Below are positions 29,562 to 39,090 of a stretch of 56,759 nt of DNA, piece by piece; within the stretch, counting starts at the first letter, position 1, and every line of letters starts with the position of its first letter. The notes beneath the pieces were generated by a model. That model saw only the letters and a program-made list of their open reading frames with translations. It searched no databases and was not told the origin of the DNA. Origin of the DNA: Syntrophomonadaceae bacterium (GTDB lineage Bacteria; Bacillota; Dethiobacteria; DTU022); the NCBI GenBank assembly GCA_003567725.1, contig PWYU01000071.1, positions 1 through 56,759 of the forward strand, in the 5' to 3' direction. The translations under genes were made by a program, and so were the position numbers.

Positions 29562-29664
29562 GTAACAACACAGCCCATGCTGTCATCATTAAATAAAGCC
29601 TGCTGAAGAAAGCTGAAGCGAGCACAGTTTTCTTCAGCAGGCAACCGCAGCTAAATATGGCTGA
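29562..29664. repeat. About 100-base repeat, copy B, right of the DUF368 gene
   Basis: Second copy of the element at 28351-28453, starting 6 bases after the DUF368 stop. Its hairpin GCCTGCTGAAGAAA/TTTTCTTCAGCAGGC is nearly perfect and could act as a terminator-like structure on either strand, although no T run follows. Confidence 0.75.
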
Positions 29665-29758
29665 GCTGATACTTAGCTTTTATAAAAACGCTCATTTTTA
29701 AAAAACATATTTACAGCAGAAACGCTTTGATCTTAGCCGGCAAAAAAAGGGCAGTTAT

Positions 29759-30775
29759 TTAAGGCTTAAAACTTGCGTACATCTTCAAAAGGCCTGCTTG
29801 CAAGCTAACCGCAGGAGAAAAGGCTATTTCTTTTTTAGCCCTGGAAGTATCAGCGAAGGTGTGAGGAGGGTCTCCGGCCTGGACCGGTTCGTATTTAATA
29901 GAAAGTTTTTTTCCGGACAGCTTCTTTAAGATCGATAAAACCCCGTTAACAGAGATGCGGCTGCCGCCCCCGATGTTATAAACCCGGCCTGCAGCATTAG
30001 GAGAAAGCGCCGCAGAAAGATTAGCCGTTATGATATCATCAATATAGGTAAAGTCCCTGGTCTGCTCACCACTGCCGTAAATAACAATCTGCTCATCTTC
30101 ATTTATCGCTTTGATAAACCGGTGAAAGGCCATGTCGGGGCGCTGGGCAGGCCCGTAAACCGTAAAATAACGCAGGCTGACTGCAGGCACAGCAAAATTT
30201 TGATAGTAAAGGTTGCAAAGATGCTCCGCCGCCAGTTTGGTAACTCCGTAGGGCGACAGGGGCCGGGGCAGATCATCTTCATGCATGGGCAGTTTACCGG
30301 TATGGCCGTATACCGATGAAGAGGAAGCGTAGACAAAGCGCTCCGGCTTACTATCCCGGGCCCATTCCAAAAGGCGCTGGGTAGCGAGGACATTGTGCCT
30401 GGTATAATGGGAAAACTCTTTTCCCCAGCTGGCCCGCACTCCGGCCTGGGCAGCCTGGTGGAAAACAATATCTACATCCTTTACCCTGCTGCTCGCTATA
30501 TCCGCCAGATCTGCTTCAAGCAGTTTAAACCCCTTTGCCTCAAGCAGGGAGGTAGCGTTATTTTCTTTAAGCCGGCGGTCATAATAATCGGTAAAACAAT
30601 CTATGCCGGTTACCCGGCAGCCAAGCTCCAGCAACCGCCTGGACAAATGCGAACCTACAAAGCCGGCCGCCCCGGTTACCAGGCAGTGTTTGCCGTTCAT
30701 TTTAGCATGGTAAGCATAGCTATTAGCTTTGGTTTCTGCAGGGCTGCTTTCAGTTCCGGTCTGCTTTGGACTCAA
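29759..30775 (-). CDS. NAD-dependent sugar epimerase/dehydratase
   Basis: A 338-residue short-chain dehydrogenase of the extended (UDP-sugar 4-epimerase) class. I accept the TTG start at 30775 because GGAGG lies eight bases upstream; an internal ATG at 30700 has no such site. The NAD loop GAAGFVGSH lies at residues 35-43. The catalytic YxxxK is in SPYGVTKLAAEHL, with the Ser in YASSSSVYG. Closest in look to UDP-glucuronate or UDP-glucose 4-epimerases (DYYDRRLKENN). It would supply a nucleotide sugar to the glycan block. Exact substrate unknown. Confidence 0.88.
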   Translation of the reverse strand: MSPKQTGTESSPAETKANSYAYHAKMNGKHCLVTGAAGFVGSHLSRRLLELGCRVTGIDCFTDYYDRRLKENNATSLLEAKGFKLLEADLADIASSRVKDVDIVFHQAAQAGVRASWGKEFSHYTRHNVLATQRLLEWARDSKPERFVYASSSSVYGHTGKLPMHEDDLPRPLSPYGVTKLAAEHLCNLYYQNFAVPAVSLRYFTVYGPAQRPDMAFHRFIKAINEDEQIVIYGSGEQTRDFTYIDDIITANLSAALSPNAAGRVYNIGGGSRISVNGVLSILKKLSGKKLSIKYEPVQAGDPPHTFADTSRAKKEIAFSPAVSLQAGLLKMYASFKP

Positions 30776-30891
30776 TTTTTACTTCCTCCCGTGCTTAACG
30801 CTTTTATGGTAAATATTCTTCAATTGAACGGCTTTACGCGCAAAAAACTTTCTGCAACATTTTAAAATAATTCCCAGCAGGCCCCTACTCT

Positions 30892-31881
30892 TTACCTCCG
30901 GCCAGGATCAAAGAGCTCTTCAAGCGCTTCTTCCTTACTGCTCTGGTCCAGCGCCAGGTAATAGATATCGCCTTTGGCGGCGGTAAAATATACGCCCTCC
31001 AGAGAAAATTCGTAAATAGCGTCCGCTTCCAGGCGCTCAGCGGCAAATAAAGCCAGGGCAGTGATCTGGTTAAAATTCAAATCGGTGCGCACATGCTCGC
31101 GGTAGGCGGCGTAGGTGGGAATAACGTAGCGGAAAAGGCCCACTTCTTGAAAATACTCAAAAGTGGCGAACAAAAGCCCTTTCTGGCGTTCCATCCGGTT
31201 TAAATCATCCCTGGCATCCTCTTCCCGGTACGTCAAATAAGTCAGGTAGCCCCGGCCGTCTAACATCTGCGGACCGGCCTGTAAGGATTCCTGTGGGGTG
31301 GGACCGACCATGTCCTCTTCCACCTCGTAGTAAACCCCGCCCAGAGAGTCGATCAGCTGTTCTAAGCCCTGTATATCCATTGCCACATAATAATGCAGCT
31401 CAATCTCTTCTAAGAGCTTACCAATGGTATCAACAGCGTAGCGCATCCCTTTTTCATGCTGCTGCGCCAGGTTCTCTTGTTCTCCGGCTGCCTCAAAACC
31501 GTAGCTGTAAGACTGGCGAATCCGATCTTTTTCCCCGGTGCGGGCAATTTCCACATAAGAATCGCGGGGAACGGCTAAAAGGGTAACCGAATCGCGGTCA
31601 AAATTAAGCGAAGCGATTAAAATAGTGTCCACAAAATAGACTTCACCGAAGGTGTTGTCTTCCCTGCGGTTGTGCAATCCTAATATGGCTACATTAACCA
31701 GCCGGTCATCAAAATGGGCTTCAATCTCTCCCCTGCTGCCAAAATCATGCCGGAATAACGAAGCGGGATTGTAATAAACCTGGTAGACTCCGGAAAAGAT
31801 GATCGAAAAAGAAACCAGGATGATCGAAAAAACGATCCCCAGGGAAATATAAAGCCTCGCTTTACTGGAAAGATTGTCCAT
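30892..31881 (-). CDS. LytR-CpsA-Psr (LCP) family cell-wall ligase
   Basis: A 329-residue membrane-anchored protein. Residues about 10-32 are one transmembrane helix, followed by an extracellular LCP domain. Family positions seen: AVPRDSYVEI with its Arg, the helix GLEQLIDSLGGVYYEV, and NRMERQKGLLFATFEY with the Arg pair that holds the lipid pyrophosphate. LCP enzymes transfer undecaprenyl-linked teichoic acid or capsule onto peptidoglycan. It lies 17 bases after a second LCP gene on the same strand. Compact for the family. Confidence 0.9.
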   Translation of the reverse strand: MDNLSSKARLYISLGIVFSIILVSFSIIFSGVYQVYYNPASLFRHDFGSRGEIEAHFDDRLVNVAILGLHNRREDNTFGEVYFVDTILIASLNFDRDSVTLLAVPRDSYVEIARTGEKDRIRQSYSYGFEAAGEQENLAQQHEKGMRYAVDTIGKLLEEIELHYYVAMDIQGLEQLIDSLGGVYYEVEEDMVGPTPQESLQAGPQMLDGRGYLTYLTYREEDARDDLNRMERQKGLLFATFEYFQEVGLFRYVIPTYAAYREHVRTDLNFNQITALALFAAERLEADAIYEFSLEGVYFTAAKGDIYYLALDQSSKEEALEELFDPGRR

Positions 31882-31898
31882 AATCTGTCCTGCCCCTT

Positions 31899-33461
31899 CT
31901 AATCGCTATGCTCTTCTTCGCTAACCTCTTCTGTTTGTTCCTCCGCTATATCCTGATCAGTTTCACCGGTGCTATCTTCACCGGAACCCGGTTCATCTTC
32001 ACCCTGCAGGTCAGTTCCCTGCTCATCAGCGGGAACTTCGGGTTCTTCTGAAGTCTGATCCTGATTGGACTGATCTTGATCTGACTGATCATCGGGCAAA
32101 CCGGGAATACGCTCTTTTTCTTTCTCTTCCTCTTCTTCTTGATCATTTCTAAAGAATCTGCTTCTTTCTTCCTCCCGTCGCAAGCGCTCCTGCTCTTCTA
32201 AATATGCGGGAGTATCTACGAGCACAATGTGAGGCCATCTTTCTGCCTCTATGCCATAAACTTCTTTGATTATTTCGAGCCGATCATCCTGCGCTAAAAT
32301 TTGGTACCAAATCCCGTCTTTGGTCTGACCTCTGCCCGGTAATACATAAAACTCGAGGTCTTCCACCCTTAAATCGCGGGCATAGTAAGCCAGGGCGGCA
32401 ATCTGGGTATAGCTGAGATCGGTTTCCACGTAATCTTTATAGATGCGGTAAGTAGCCGGAATATCGGTTAATTTACCTTCCTCGCGCAGGTAGACAAAGG
32501 TTTGGGTCAGCAGGCTAATCTGCCGCTCAATCCGTCCGTAATCCTGATCGGTGGCTTCATCGCGGTACTGCAGGTAACGCAGGTAAGTCTTACCATCCAT
32601 AATCTGAGGGCCCTCGGGTACCAGGACCCGGCCAATTTCCCAGTGTTTATCATAAATGGTCTCTTCCACTTCGTAGTAAACCCCGCCCAGGGCATCAACC
32701 AGCTCGATTACTGAATACATGTCTACGGAAATATAATAGTGAATGGGAATATCACCCAGAGTCTGGCTGATGGTATTGATGGTATACCTGATCCCCGCCT
32801 GGTGTGAATCTTCGCCCGCTCCGTACTTGTAGCCGAAAAAATAAGAGTGGTTAATCTTATCGTGCATCCCGCCCATGCCGTAAATGGGTACGTACGCATC
32901 CCTGGTGATGCGCACCACCGCTACTTCTCCGGTACCAAAATTGATGGAAAGTACAGCGATCATATCGGGGCGAAACATCTCTTCGCCCATTCTTTCCCGG
33001 CTCCAGCCGCGATCAAAGCCGAGCACCGCAATATTGACCATATGGCTCGAAAAGGCCTCGCTGACCGTATAATCCTGCTCAAAGTTTGCACCATCCAGCA
33101 AGACCCGCTGCGGCTCCTGCACATCGCTGTAAAAATTATAGCTATAACCGGCCACTCCGATCAGCATGAGCAGCAGGGCGCCGGCTAAAGCCAGAATGAC
33201 CTTCTTGAAGCGTCGCTTGCGCTGTTTATGCCTGCCGCCCCTGGTGCCGTTATCGTTTGTTTTGCTATTAAAATCACTTTCCAGCTGATCGTACCAGGGC
33301 GGCTCCTGAGCAGCTTTCTTTGGCTCAGGCTGCGGTTGCTGTTTTCCTAAAGACGGGTTTTCTGCTGACGGTCCGTCCGGGCCGCTAAAAGTCTCTTTTT
33401 CAGGTTGCCCGGCATTTTCTGAATGAGCTTTCTCCCGGTCTTGATCACGGCCTTTGGCCAT
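31899..33461 (-). CDS. LCP family cell-wall ligase with acidic tail
   Basis: A 520-residue LCP protein. Start ATG 33461 (MAKGRDQDREK) has GGAGG upstream. Residues 1-85 are a polar, basic cytoplasmic part; about 86-108 a transmembrane helix; about 125-400 the LCP domain, with VRITRDAYVPIYG, IELVDALGGVYYEVEE and QDYGRIERQISLL. The last 100 residues are extremely rich in Glu, Asp and Gln and probably disordered outside the cell. Same ligase role as its neighbour; two LCP proteins often act redundantly or on different polymers. Confidence 0.9.
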   Translation of the reverse strand: MAKGRDQDREKAHSENAGQPEKETFSGPDGPSAENPSLGKQQPQPEPKKAAQEPPWYDQLESDFNSKTNDNGTRGGRHKQRKRRFKKVILALAGALLLMLIGVAGYSYNFYSDVQEPQRVLLDGANFEQDYTVSEAFSSHMVNIAVLGFDRGWSRERMGEEMFRPDMIAVLSINFGTGEVAVVRITRDAYVPIYGMGGMHDKINHSYFFGYKYGAGEDSHQAGIRYTINTISQTLGDIPIHYYISVDMYSVIELVDALGGVYYEVEETIYDKHWEIGRVLVPEGPQIMDGKTYLRYLQYRDEATDQDYGRIERQISLLTQTFVYLREEGKLTDIPATYRIYKDYVETDLSYTQIAALAYYARDLRVEDLEFYVLPGRGQTKDGIWYQILAQDDRLEIIKEVYGIEAERWPHIVLVDTPAYLEEQERLRREEERSRFFRNDQEEEEEKEKERIPGLPDDQSDQDQSNQDQTSEEPEVPADEQGTDLQGEDEPGSGEDSTGETDQDIAEEQTEEVSEEEHSD

Positions 33462-33647
33462 CAGCACCACCCTCCTTTCGCGGTAAAATCTCTATATTAA
33501 GGCAAAACTTCTAAAGACATAATCTGCTTTCAGGCCGGCTAAAAAACAACCGGCAAAGCAGGTTTAAGGCAGGCACATTTCAATCTCAAAGCAGCCTGGA
33601 ACACTGCAAAGTCTTCTTAAAAACCCTATTTTTATCCTAGATCCAAA

Positions 33648-34925
33648 TTATAACATACAGGGGAGATTTTCAACCTTTTTGCCGCTTAAATAGCACTGAT
33701 CAGTCCAGAGGTAATCCCATTCTCCAAAGCGCCCCACTGAAAGTATGCCCTTTTTCTCTAAAAATTCCAGGATTATCCTGCGTTTATCCTGCATCCCCTT
33801 TTCAAAGACCACATTGGCATAGGGCAGGATGCGGCAGTCGGTCACAGCCAGATCTGAAGTTTTAAACAGGCCCATTTTTTCAGCTGCTCCGGTGACATGC
33901 TCAAGCAGGGTCTCTTCTGCCATGGGCAAAGGCTTATACCGGGAAAAATAGGTCTCAAACTGCAGGGAGCTACAACCTTCCGGGGCATTATCGGGCGATT
34001 TACGGTAAGGGGCATGCCCTCTGGCCGGCAGTATTTCCCGATCGTAGATGTAAAACCAGAGATGATCGCCGGCCTGCGGCACTTTAAGCCCAATGGAAAC
34101 CAGGGCAATAGCAGTAGCCCACAATTCCCCGGCGGCCTCTAGAACCGGAGCGGGCGCATTATCGATCATTTTAGCTATCTCCGGCAGGGGCAGGGAGCTA
34201 ACCAGGTGTTCATAATGTTCCTTGCTGCCATCCCGGCACTCCACCACCTGGCGCTGTGTATCAATCCTGACCACTTCTTTGCCGGTCCGCAGATCCAGTT
34301 CTTCAACCAGCGGGTCAAAAATAGCCCTGAAGCCGCCCCGGCGGGGATAATAAAGCTCTGGCAGATAGTATGTTAAGGGGGTGTCATCGGTCATGGCCCC
34401 GAAGAGAACTTCTTCCAGGGATGGGCGGTAGAGGCGGTTGCCGATCCAGTCCGTGCTTAAGTCTTCAGGGGGCACGGTCCAGTATTTTTCAGTATAGCGA
34501 GCCGGGTAGCGATCGGCGATAACCTGTCCAAATTGTTCGTACAGCCAGGAGCGATAATTAGATCCTTCTTCCCGGGCGGGCCTTTCTATAAAGCTCTTGA
34601 TCGCCTCCACCTTTTCTTCTGTCGGCAGCGGGTAGAGGTTGTTTTGCACCGGATGCTTTAACCAGCGTCCCTGTTCATAATTATAGGGTTCGGGACGGTG
34701 GGTGATCAGATCAGCCTTTTCAAGCAAAGCCGAATAAGCTTCGTTTTTACTGAAGGCAAAATGAACGGCGTGATCAAAGCGAAAACCTGCTTTATGGAAA
34801 TGATCGCACAGCCCCCCGTAGCGCTCCCTTGCTTCTAATAATACCGTTTCTTTTCCGGCCTTCCCGGCATGATAGGCCGCCGAGATGCCGGCCGGGCCGG
34901 CGCCTAATACTAAGATTTCGGCCAT
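33648..34925 (-). CDS. FAD-dependent oxidoreductase of a polysaccharide cluster
   Basis: A 425-residue flavoprotein with an N-terminal dinucleotide-binding fold: LVLGAGPAGISAAYHAGKAG, then LLEARERYGGLCDHF. The architecture resembles amine oxidase/protoporphyrinogen oxidase-like and UDP-galactopyranose mutase-like proteins that occur in glycan loci (FDHAVHFAF, YTEKYWTVPPEDLSTDWIGNR). The substrate is unknown; a mutase or a sugar oxidoreductase are both possible. Its start overlaps the upstream sugar transferase gene by 16 bases, so the two are translated together. Confidence 0.75.
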   Translation of the reverse strand: MAEILVLGAGPAGISAAYHAGKAGKETVLLEARERYGGLCDHFHKAGFRFDHAVHFAFSKNEAYSALLEKADLITHRPEPYNYEQGRWLKHPVQNNLYPLPTEEKVEAIKSFIERPAREEGSNYRSWLYEQFGQVIADRYPARYTEKYWTVPPEDLSTDWIGNRLYRPSLEEVLFGAMTDDTPLTYYLPELYYPRRGGFRAIFDPLVEELDLRTGKEVVRIDTQRQVVECRDGSKEHYEHLVSSLPLPEIAKMIDNAPAPVLEAAGELWATAIALVSIGLKVPQAGDHLWFYIYDREILPARGHAPYRKSPDNAPEGCSSLQFETYFSRYKPLPMAEETLLEHVTGAAEKMGLFKTSDLAVTDCRILPYANVVFEKGMQDKRRIILEFLEKKGILSVGRFGEWDYLWTDQCYLSGKKVENLPCML

Positions 34926-36289
34926 GTCAACCTCCCCAGGGCCTCTTTGCTCAAACCGCGGGCCGCTTCGCGGTTAAATAAAGTCGGCACGGTTAAAAGC
35001 AATATTCTAAAATCCATTAAAAGCGAATTATCGGAAACATAATAAAGATCGTAGCGCAACTTATCGCGGGTATTGGTGGCATAATAGCCGGCCACCTGGG
35101 CCAGGCCCGTAATTCCCGGTTTAACCAGGTGCCGCAGGTTGTATTCAGGCATTTCTCCTTGGAACAAAGCTACAAAATAGGGGCGTTCCGGGCGGGGCCC
35201 CACAATACTTACGTCCCCCCGTAAAACGTTATAAAGCTGGGGCAGCTCATCCAACCGCGTAGCCCGCAGGAAACGCCCGACAGGGGTAACCCGGTCATCT
35301 TCTTCGGTGGAAAAAACCGGTCCGCTTTTTTCCTCAGCGCCGGTGATCATGGTGCGCAGCTTGTAAAGAGTAAAAATGCGGTTTCTGAAGCCGACCCTTT
35401 CCTGGGCAAAAATAACCGGGCCCGGTGAAGTCACTTTGATCAAAATGCTCAGCAGCAGCATCAAAAGCAGGGCCGGGGCGGCCATTACCAGAGCCAGGGT
35501 TAGATCAGAGAGCCGCTTGCTGAAAAGGCGGCTGAAGGTGATCTGCATATCTCGGCACTCCACCACCGGGGTGTCGTGCACCTGGGTAATCATGGCCCTG
35601 GTGAGAATAATTTCATACAAACCCGGTACAATAAATACTTCCCGGTTGCTGTCAAAACATTCCCGGATCACCCGGTTTTTATCTTCCAGCTCTAAAGTGC
35701 CGGTGATCATCACCGCATCCACCTGCGGCAGCCACTCTGGAAACTCTTCAACCTGGTCCGGCCCGATCACCTTGACCACTTCAAAAACCCCGCGGGGCAG
35801 GCACATTAATTTTTCCAAAGCCTGCTCCACTTCTTCTGCGCTGCCCAGCACTAAAAGCTTCTTCTGGCCGTGAATCCAAAGCTCCAGACGCCAGTAGAGC
35901 AGGCGCCAGCTGACAAGCAGAGCCAGCTGCAACAGCGGGGCAGCCAGGAAAACACCCTGCTGAAATATAAAAGCCCTGGTCCAAAAAGCAAAGAGCACAC
36001 TGAAAAGAGCGAGGCCGATTACACCGGTAATCAGTGAACGTATAACCGGCATCAAACCGCTTAGCTGCCTGGAGTAAAGGCCGAGATTGTTAAATAAAAA
36101 AGCGGTCACCAGGGATATTAAGGGCAGAAGTAAAAACAGTGGTTCCAGCTGAAAACCCTGCAGATCACCGGTCACGAATACAAAGGCAAAATATAGCCCC
36201 AGGTTGACCAGTGAAATATCTACCAGGGCAACCAGCCATTTGGGTATACCGCCGGTTTTTACGTGACCCCCATCTTTAGTAAACCCCAT
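34910..36289 (-). CDS. Polyprenyl-phosphate sugar-1-phosphate transferase
   Basis: A 459-residue initiating transferase that loads the first sugar phosphate onto undecaprenyl phosphate. Start ATG 36289, with GGAG upstream. Residues about 10-125 hold several transmembrane helices, then a Rossmann-like domain (KKLLVLGSAEEVEQALEKL). From about residue 260 the catalytic domain follows, with KRLSDLTLALVMAAPALLL, SPGPVIFAQERVG, FTLYKLRTM and RLDELPQLYNVLRGDVSIVGPRPE. WbaP/WcaJ-type architecture. It defines the block as a lipid-linked glycan pathway. Confidence 0.93.
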   Translation of the reverse strand: MGFTKDGGHVKTGGIPKWLVALVDISLVNLGLYFAFVFVTGDLQGFQLEPLFLLLPLISLVTAFLFNNLGLYSRQLSGLMPVIRSLITGVIGLALFSVLFAFWTRAFIFQQGVFLAAPLLQLALLVSWRLLYWRLELWIHGQKKLLVLGSAEEVEQALEKLMCLPRGVFEVVKVIGPDQVEEFPEWLPQVDAVMITGTLELEDKNRVIRECFDSNREVFIVPGLYEIILTRAMITQVHDTPVVECRDMQITFSRLFSKRLSDLTLALVMAAPALLLMLLLSILIKVTSPGPVIFAQERVGFRNRIFTLYKLRTMITGAEEKSGPVFSTEEDDRVTPVGRFLRATRLDELPQLYNVLRGDVSIVGPRPERPYFVALFQGEMPEYNLRHLVKPGITGLAQVAGYYATNTRDKLRYDLYYVSDNSLLMDFRILLLTVPTLFNREAARGLSKEALGRLTWPKS

Positions 36290-36426
36290 TATCAACTCAC
36301 TCCGCCCGACATTTAAGCTGTGAAAATTTGTGCTGCTGCTTATAGCTCTTTACTTTATCATTCTCCTGTTTTATCTTCTTGATTTTAGCTTCGTTTTCCT
36401 GCCTCTGGCCCGCCGGCGGTTTTTAA

Positions 36427-37473
36427 TCAGCCCTTTTTTACAGGTTCATAATCAGGCTCAAAAGACCGGTAGCGAAAAAGGCCGCGCCCCATCTGGATCA
36501 GGTTGCCTAAATAAACCAGGTAATAGTACCACTTTTTAACTACCCCGATCCATACCGCCACAGTCAGGTTAACCAGGACGGGCAGCGGCGGCCAGACCAG
36601 ATAGAGCGGTAAAATAGCCACCAAACCGGCCAGAACCAGAAAAGGATAGGGATAATAACGGATCAATGAAGTAAGGCTCCCTTCCCGGTAGCGGGCCGCT
36701 ACCACCTGCCCGGCCCCGCAGAGCTCTTTGCCCCGGTAACGGGGTAAAAAGTTGAGTTTCAGCTTATCTGCCAGACCCAGGTAAGGAGTATAGTGATCGG
36801 CCATGGAAAGGTCAACAGCCCTGACCACACCGCCCCCTGCCTGCACCCGGCTGTAGAGATCGATCTCCTCGAGCTGGCTGACAGCCGGGTTCCAGCTGCC
36901 TGCTTTTAAAACCTCTGCTTTTCGGTAGATTACAGCCCCGCCGTGGTATGCAGCCGGCCGGCCCCACTGTTTTACCGGCCCCATCTCTTTTCTGGAAAGG
37001 ACCACATAATCTCGTCTCTCTATCACCCTGTTCTCTTCATCCAGGTAAATATTGCGGGTACGGCCCACAAAACCGGCTGTCCCGGTCGGCAAAAAAGCCG
37101 CTTTTTCTCCCCGGATTTCTTTTAACCGATTAAGAAAAGACTTAAATTCTTCCCGCAAAACCATGTCCCCGTCTAAATATAAAATCCACTCTCCAGAAGC
37201 TTCCCTGGTGCCAATATAGCGGCCTGTCCCGGGTCCGCATACAGATTGTTCCGCTACCCGGTAGACTTTTGCGCCGGCCACCAGAGCAGCCTGGATACTT
37301 TCATCGGTGGACTGCGAATCCACATAGATCCATTCCACTGCATTGCCCCAGGGTAGGGATTTAAACAGATCCGGCAGGCGCCCGGCCTCATTTCTGCCGA
37401 TCACCACCACCGAAAGCCAAATTTTTCTGGGATGCTCATGGTCTTTTTGATTGTTTTTAAAATCCTGCTCCAT
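36427..37473 (-). CDS. Glycosyltransferase family 2 with C-terminal membrane segments
   Basis: A 348-residue GT-A fold enzyme. The start is most likely ATG 37473 (MEQDFKNNQKD); a TTG seven codons earlier has a poor site. It has the nucleotide-sugar segment LSVVVIGRNEAGRLPDL, DSQSTDESIQAA, and the metal-binding DGD in WILYLDGDMVL. Residues about 265-330 are two to three hydrophobic segments. Donor and acceptor are unknown. The next gene downstream is the sugar transferase, 137 bases away. Confidence 0.87.
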   Translation of the reverse strand: MEQDFKNNQKDHEHPRKIWLSVVVIGRNEAGRLPDLFKSLPWGNAVEWIYVDSQSTDESIQAALVAGAKVYRVAEQSVCGPGTGRYIGTREASGEWILYLDGDMVLREEFKSFLNRLKEIRGEKAAFLPTGTAGFVGRTRNIYLDEENRVIERRDYVVLSRKEMGPVKQWGRPAAYHGGAVIYRKAEVLKAGSWNPAVSQLEEIDLYSRVQAGGGVVRAVDLSMADHYTPYLGLADKLKLNFLPRYRGKELCGAGQVVAARYREGSLTSLIRYYPYPFLVLAGLVAILPLYLVWPPLPVLVNLTVAVWIGVVKKWYYYLVYLGNLIQMGRGLFRYRSFEPDYEPVKKG

Positions 37474-37746
37474 GGTCTTTACTTTTCCTTTCAAACCTTT
37501 TACATAACCTTATCCCGGAAAAACCGGTGCCATAAAATACTAAACTGCAAATTGACCCCCTATAAACTTATTTCAAATCTGCGGTTCCGGGATCGCTATA
37601 ATAATCTCTGCTAAAAGGTGCAGGACTTCAGAATTAAGGGCCTTATCATGATGCCCTTTCAATATTTAATCCGGCCTGCTTGAAGATCAGCAAGTGCAGT
37701 TTTATTAAGCAGGCTGGGCAATTACTAAAGATTAACCTTTAGGTGT

Positions 37747-38904
37747 TCAATGCTGATGCCTGGTCATAATCGCCTTGATATCTTCAAAGCGGTTGCGCCA
37801 GGTCTGCTGCCGGGCAAAATTGCGCCCGGCTTCCTTTTCTTTCGCCCCGGCACGAAGGGCTTCTCTCAGGGCCACTACAAACCCTTCCCGGTTACGATAG
37901 GCATAAAGCGGCCCCCGCATGGCTCCCAGTTCCCGCAGCGGCGGGGCCACCACCGGCAAGCCGCAGGCCAGGTATTCATAATACTTAATCGGATTAACCG
38001 CCTCGGTTAAATCATTCAGACGGAAAGGAATCAAACCTAAGCTGGCCTGCTGCAGGTAGGCCGGAGCAAGCCGGTGAGCCCTGGGGCCAAGCCAGGTGAT
38101 GTTTTTCTCTTTTAGTAAAATTTGCAAAGCGGGCTTCAGGTTTTTATCGGTCAGGGGACCGATGAGCAAAAAGTGGAGATCTTTCATGGCCAGGACACCG
38201 TGGGCCAGGGTTTCTAAATCAAAGCGGGTATCAAGGGTCCCCAGGTAAACAGCCACCGGCTTGCCGTCAGCGGGAAAATCAGCGGGTTTTTCCAGGGCCG
38301 CTTCAAAAAAATGATCCTCCACCCCGTTTGGCAGGTAATAGACCTCTTCCGTCCGCACTTCCCTAACCCAATCCAAAAGCGATTGCGATGTAGCCAGGAC
38401 AAAATCGACCCTCCGGATCATCTCTTTTTGAAGCTCCCCCACCCCCGGCGGTATGCGCCTGAACTTATCAAGCCGGTCGGCCAGGCGGTAGCAGCTTAAA
38501 TTATGCGGGATCAGATCCAGCAGGCTTAAGGCTACCGGGCCGGCGCACCAGAGCAGGTCGGCCGGGTAAAACCCGCTGTTCTTCAACTTATTATTCAGGG
38601 CAGGCAGGCAGAAACGGTACTGGTTGCGCCCGATATAATTACTGCGCAAAAAAGGCAGGTTGTAGTAAAAAAGGAAGCTGAAAGGCACCAGCCAGTCGAT
38701 ACCGTCCACCCGGTGCCCGCCATGCCGCCAGATTCGGAAACGGTGACGGTTTAAGGCATCAGGCTTAAACAGGTGCAGGGGGCTGAGCGCCGGCCCCAGC
38801 CACAAACAGTCATGGCCGTCTTCCTTGAACAGGCGGATGTATTGGTGCGAACCGAGCGGATCGGGCCGATCTAAGTTGTGAGACTCGGCAAAAATTACTT
38901 TCAT
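37747..38904 (-). CDS. GT-B glycosyltransferase (group 1 type)
   Basis: A 385-residue enzyme with a C-terminal donor-binding domain typical of group 1/GT4-like transferases: VAVYLGTLDTRFDLETLAHG, FLLIGPLTDKN, ITWLGPRAH, and the E-x7-E-like segment NPIKYYEYLACGLPVVAP. The N-terminal half carries the acceptor domain (DRPDPLGSHQYIRLF). It resembles TuaH-type surface-polymer transferases. ATG start; the upstream 640 bases hold only repeats. Confidence 0.87.
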   Translation of the reverse strand: MKVIFAESHNLDRPDPLGSHQYIRLFKEDGHDCLWLGPALSPLHLFKPDALNRHRFRIWRHGGHRVDGIDWLVPFSFLFYYNLPFLRSNYIGRNQYRFCLPALNNKLKNSGFYPADLLWCAGPVALSLLDLIPHNLSCYRLADRLDKFRRIPPGVGELQKEMIRRVDFVLATSQSLLDWVREVRTEEVYYLPNGVEDHFFEAALEKPADFPADGKPVAVYLGTLDTRFDLETLAHGVLAMKDLHFLLIGPLTDKNLKPALQILLKEKNITWLGPRAHRLAPAYLQQASLGLIPFRLNDLTEAVNPIKYYEYLACGLPVVAPPLRELGAMRGPLYAYRNREGFVVALREALRAGAKEKEAGRNFARQQTWRNRFEDIKAIMTRHQH

Positions 38905-39090
38905 ACTATTTCAGGAACTCCTTGCTCAAGTTATGATCTGTTCGTATGTGTCCATTTAACCTGCCGATCATAAAATAACAACAGCTACATCGGCCAATTT
39001 ATCCCTAAATCAACTAAATCTATTATATCGCCAAAACAACAATTGATCAGGCAAAAATTAACCAAACAAGGATAAACAGCAAAAATATTT

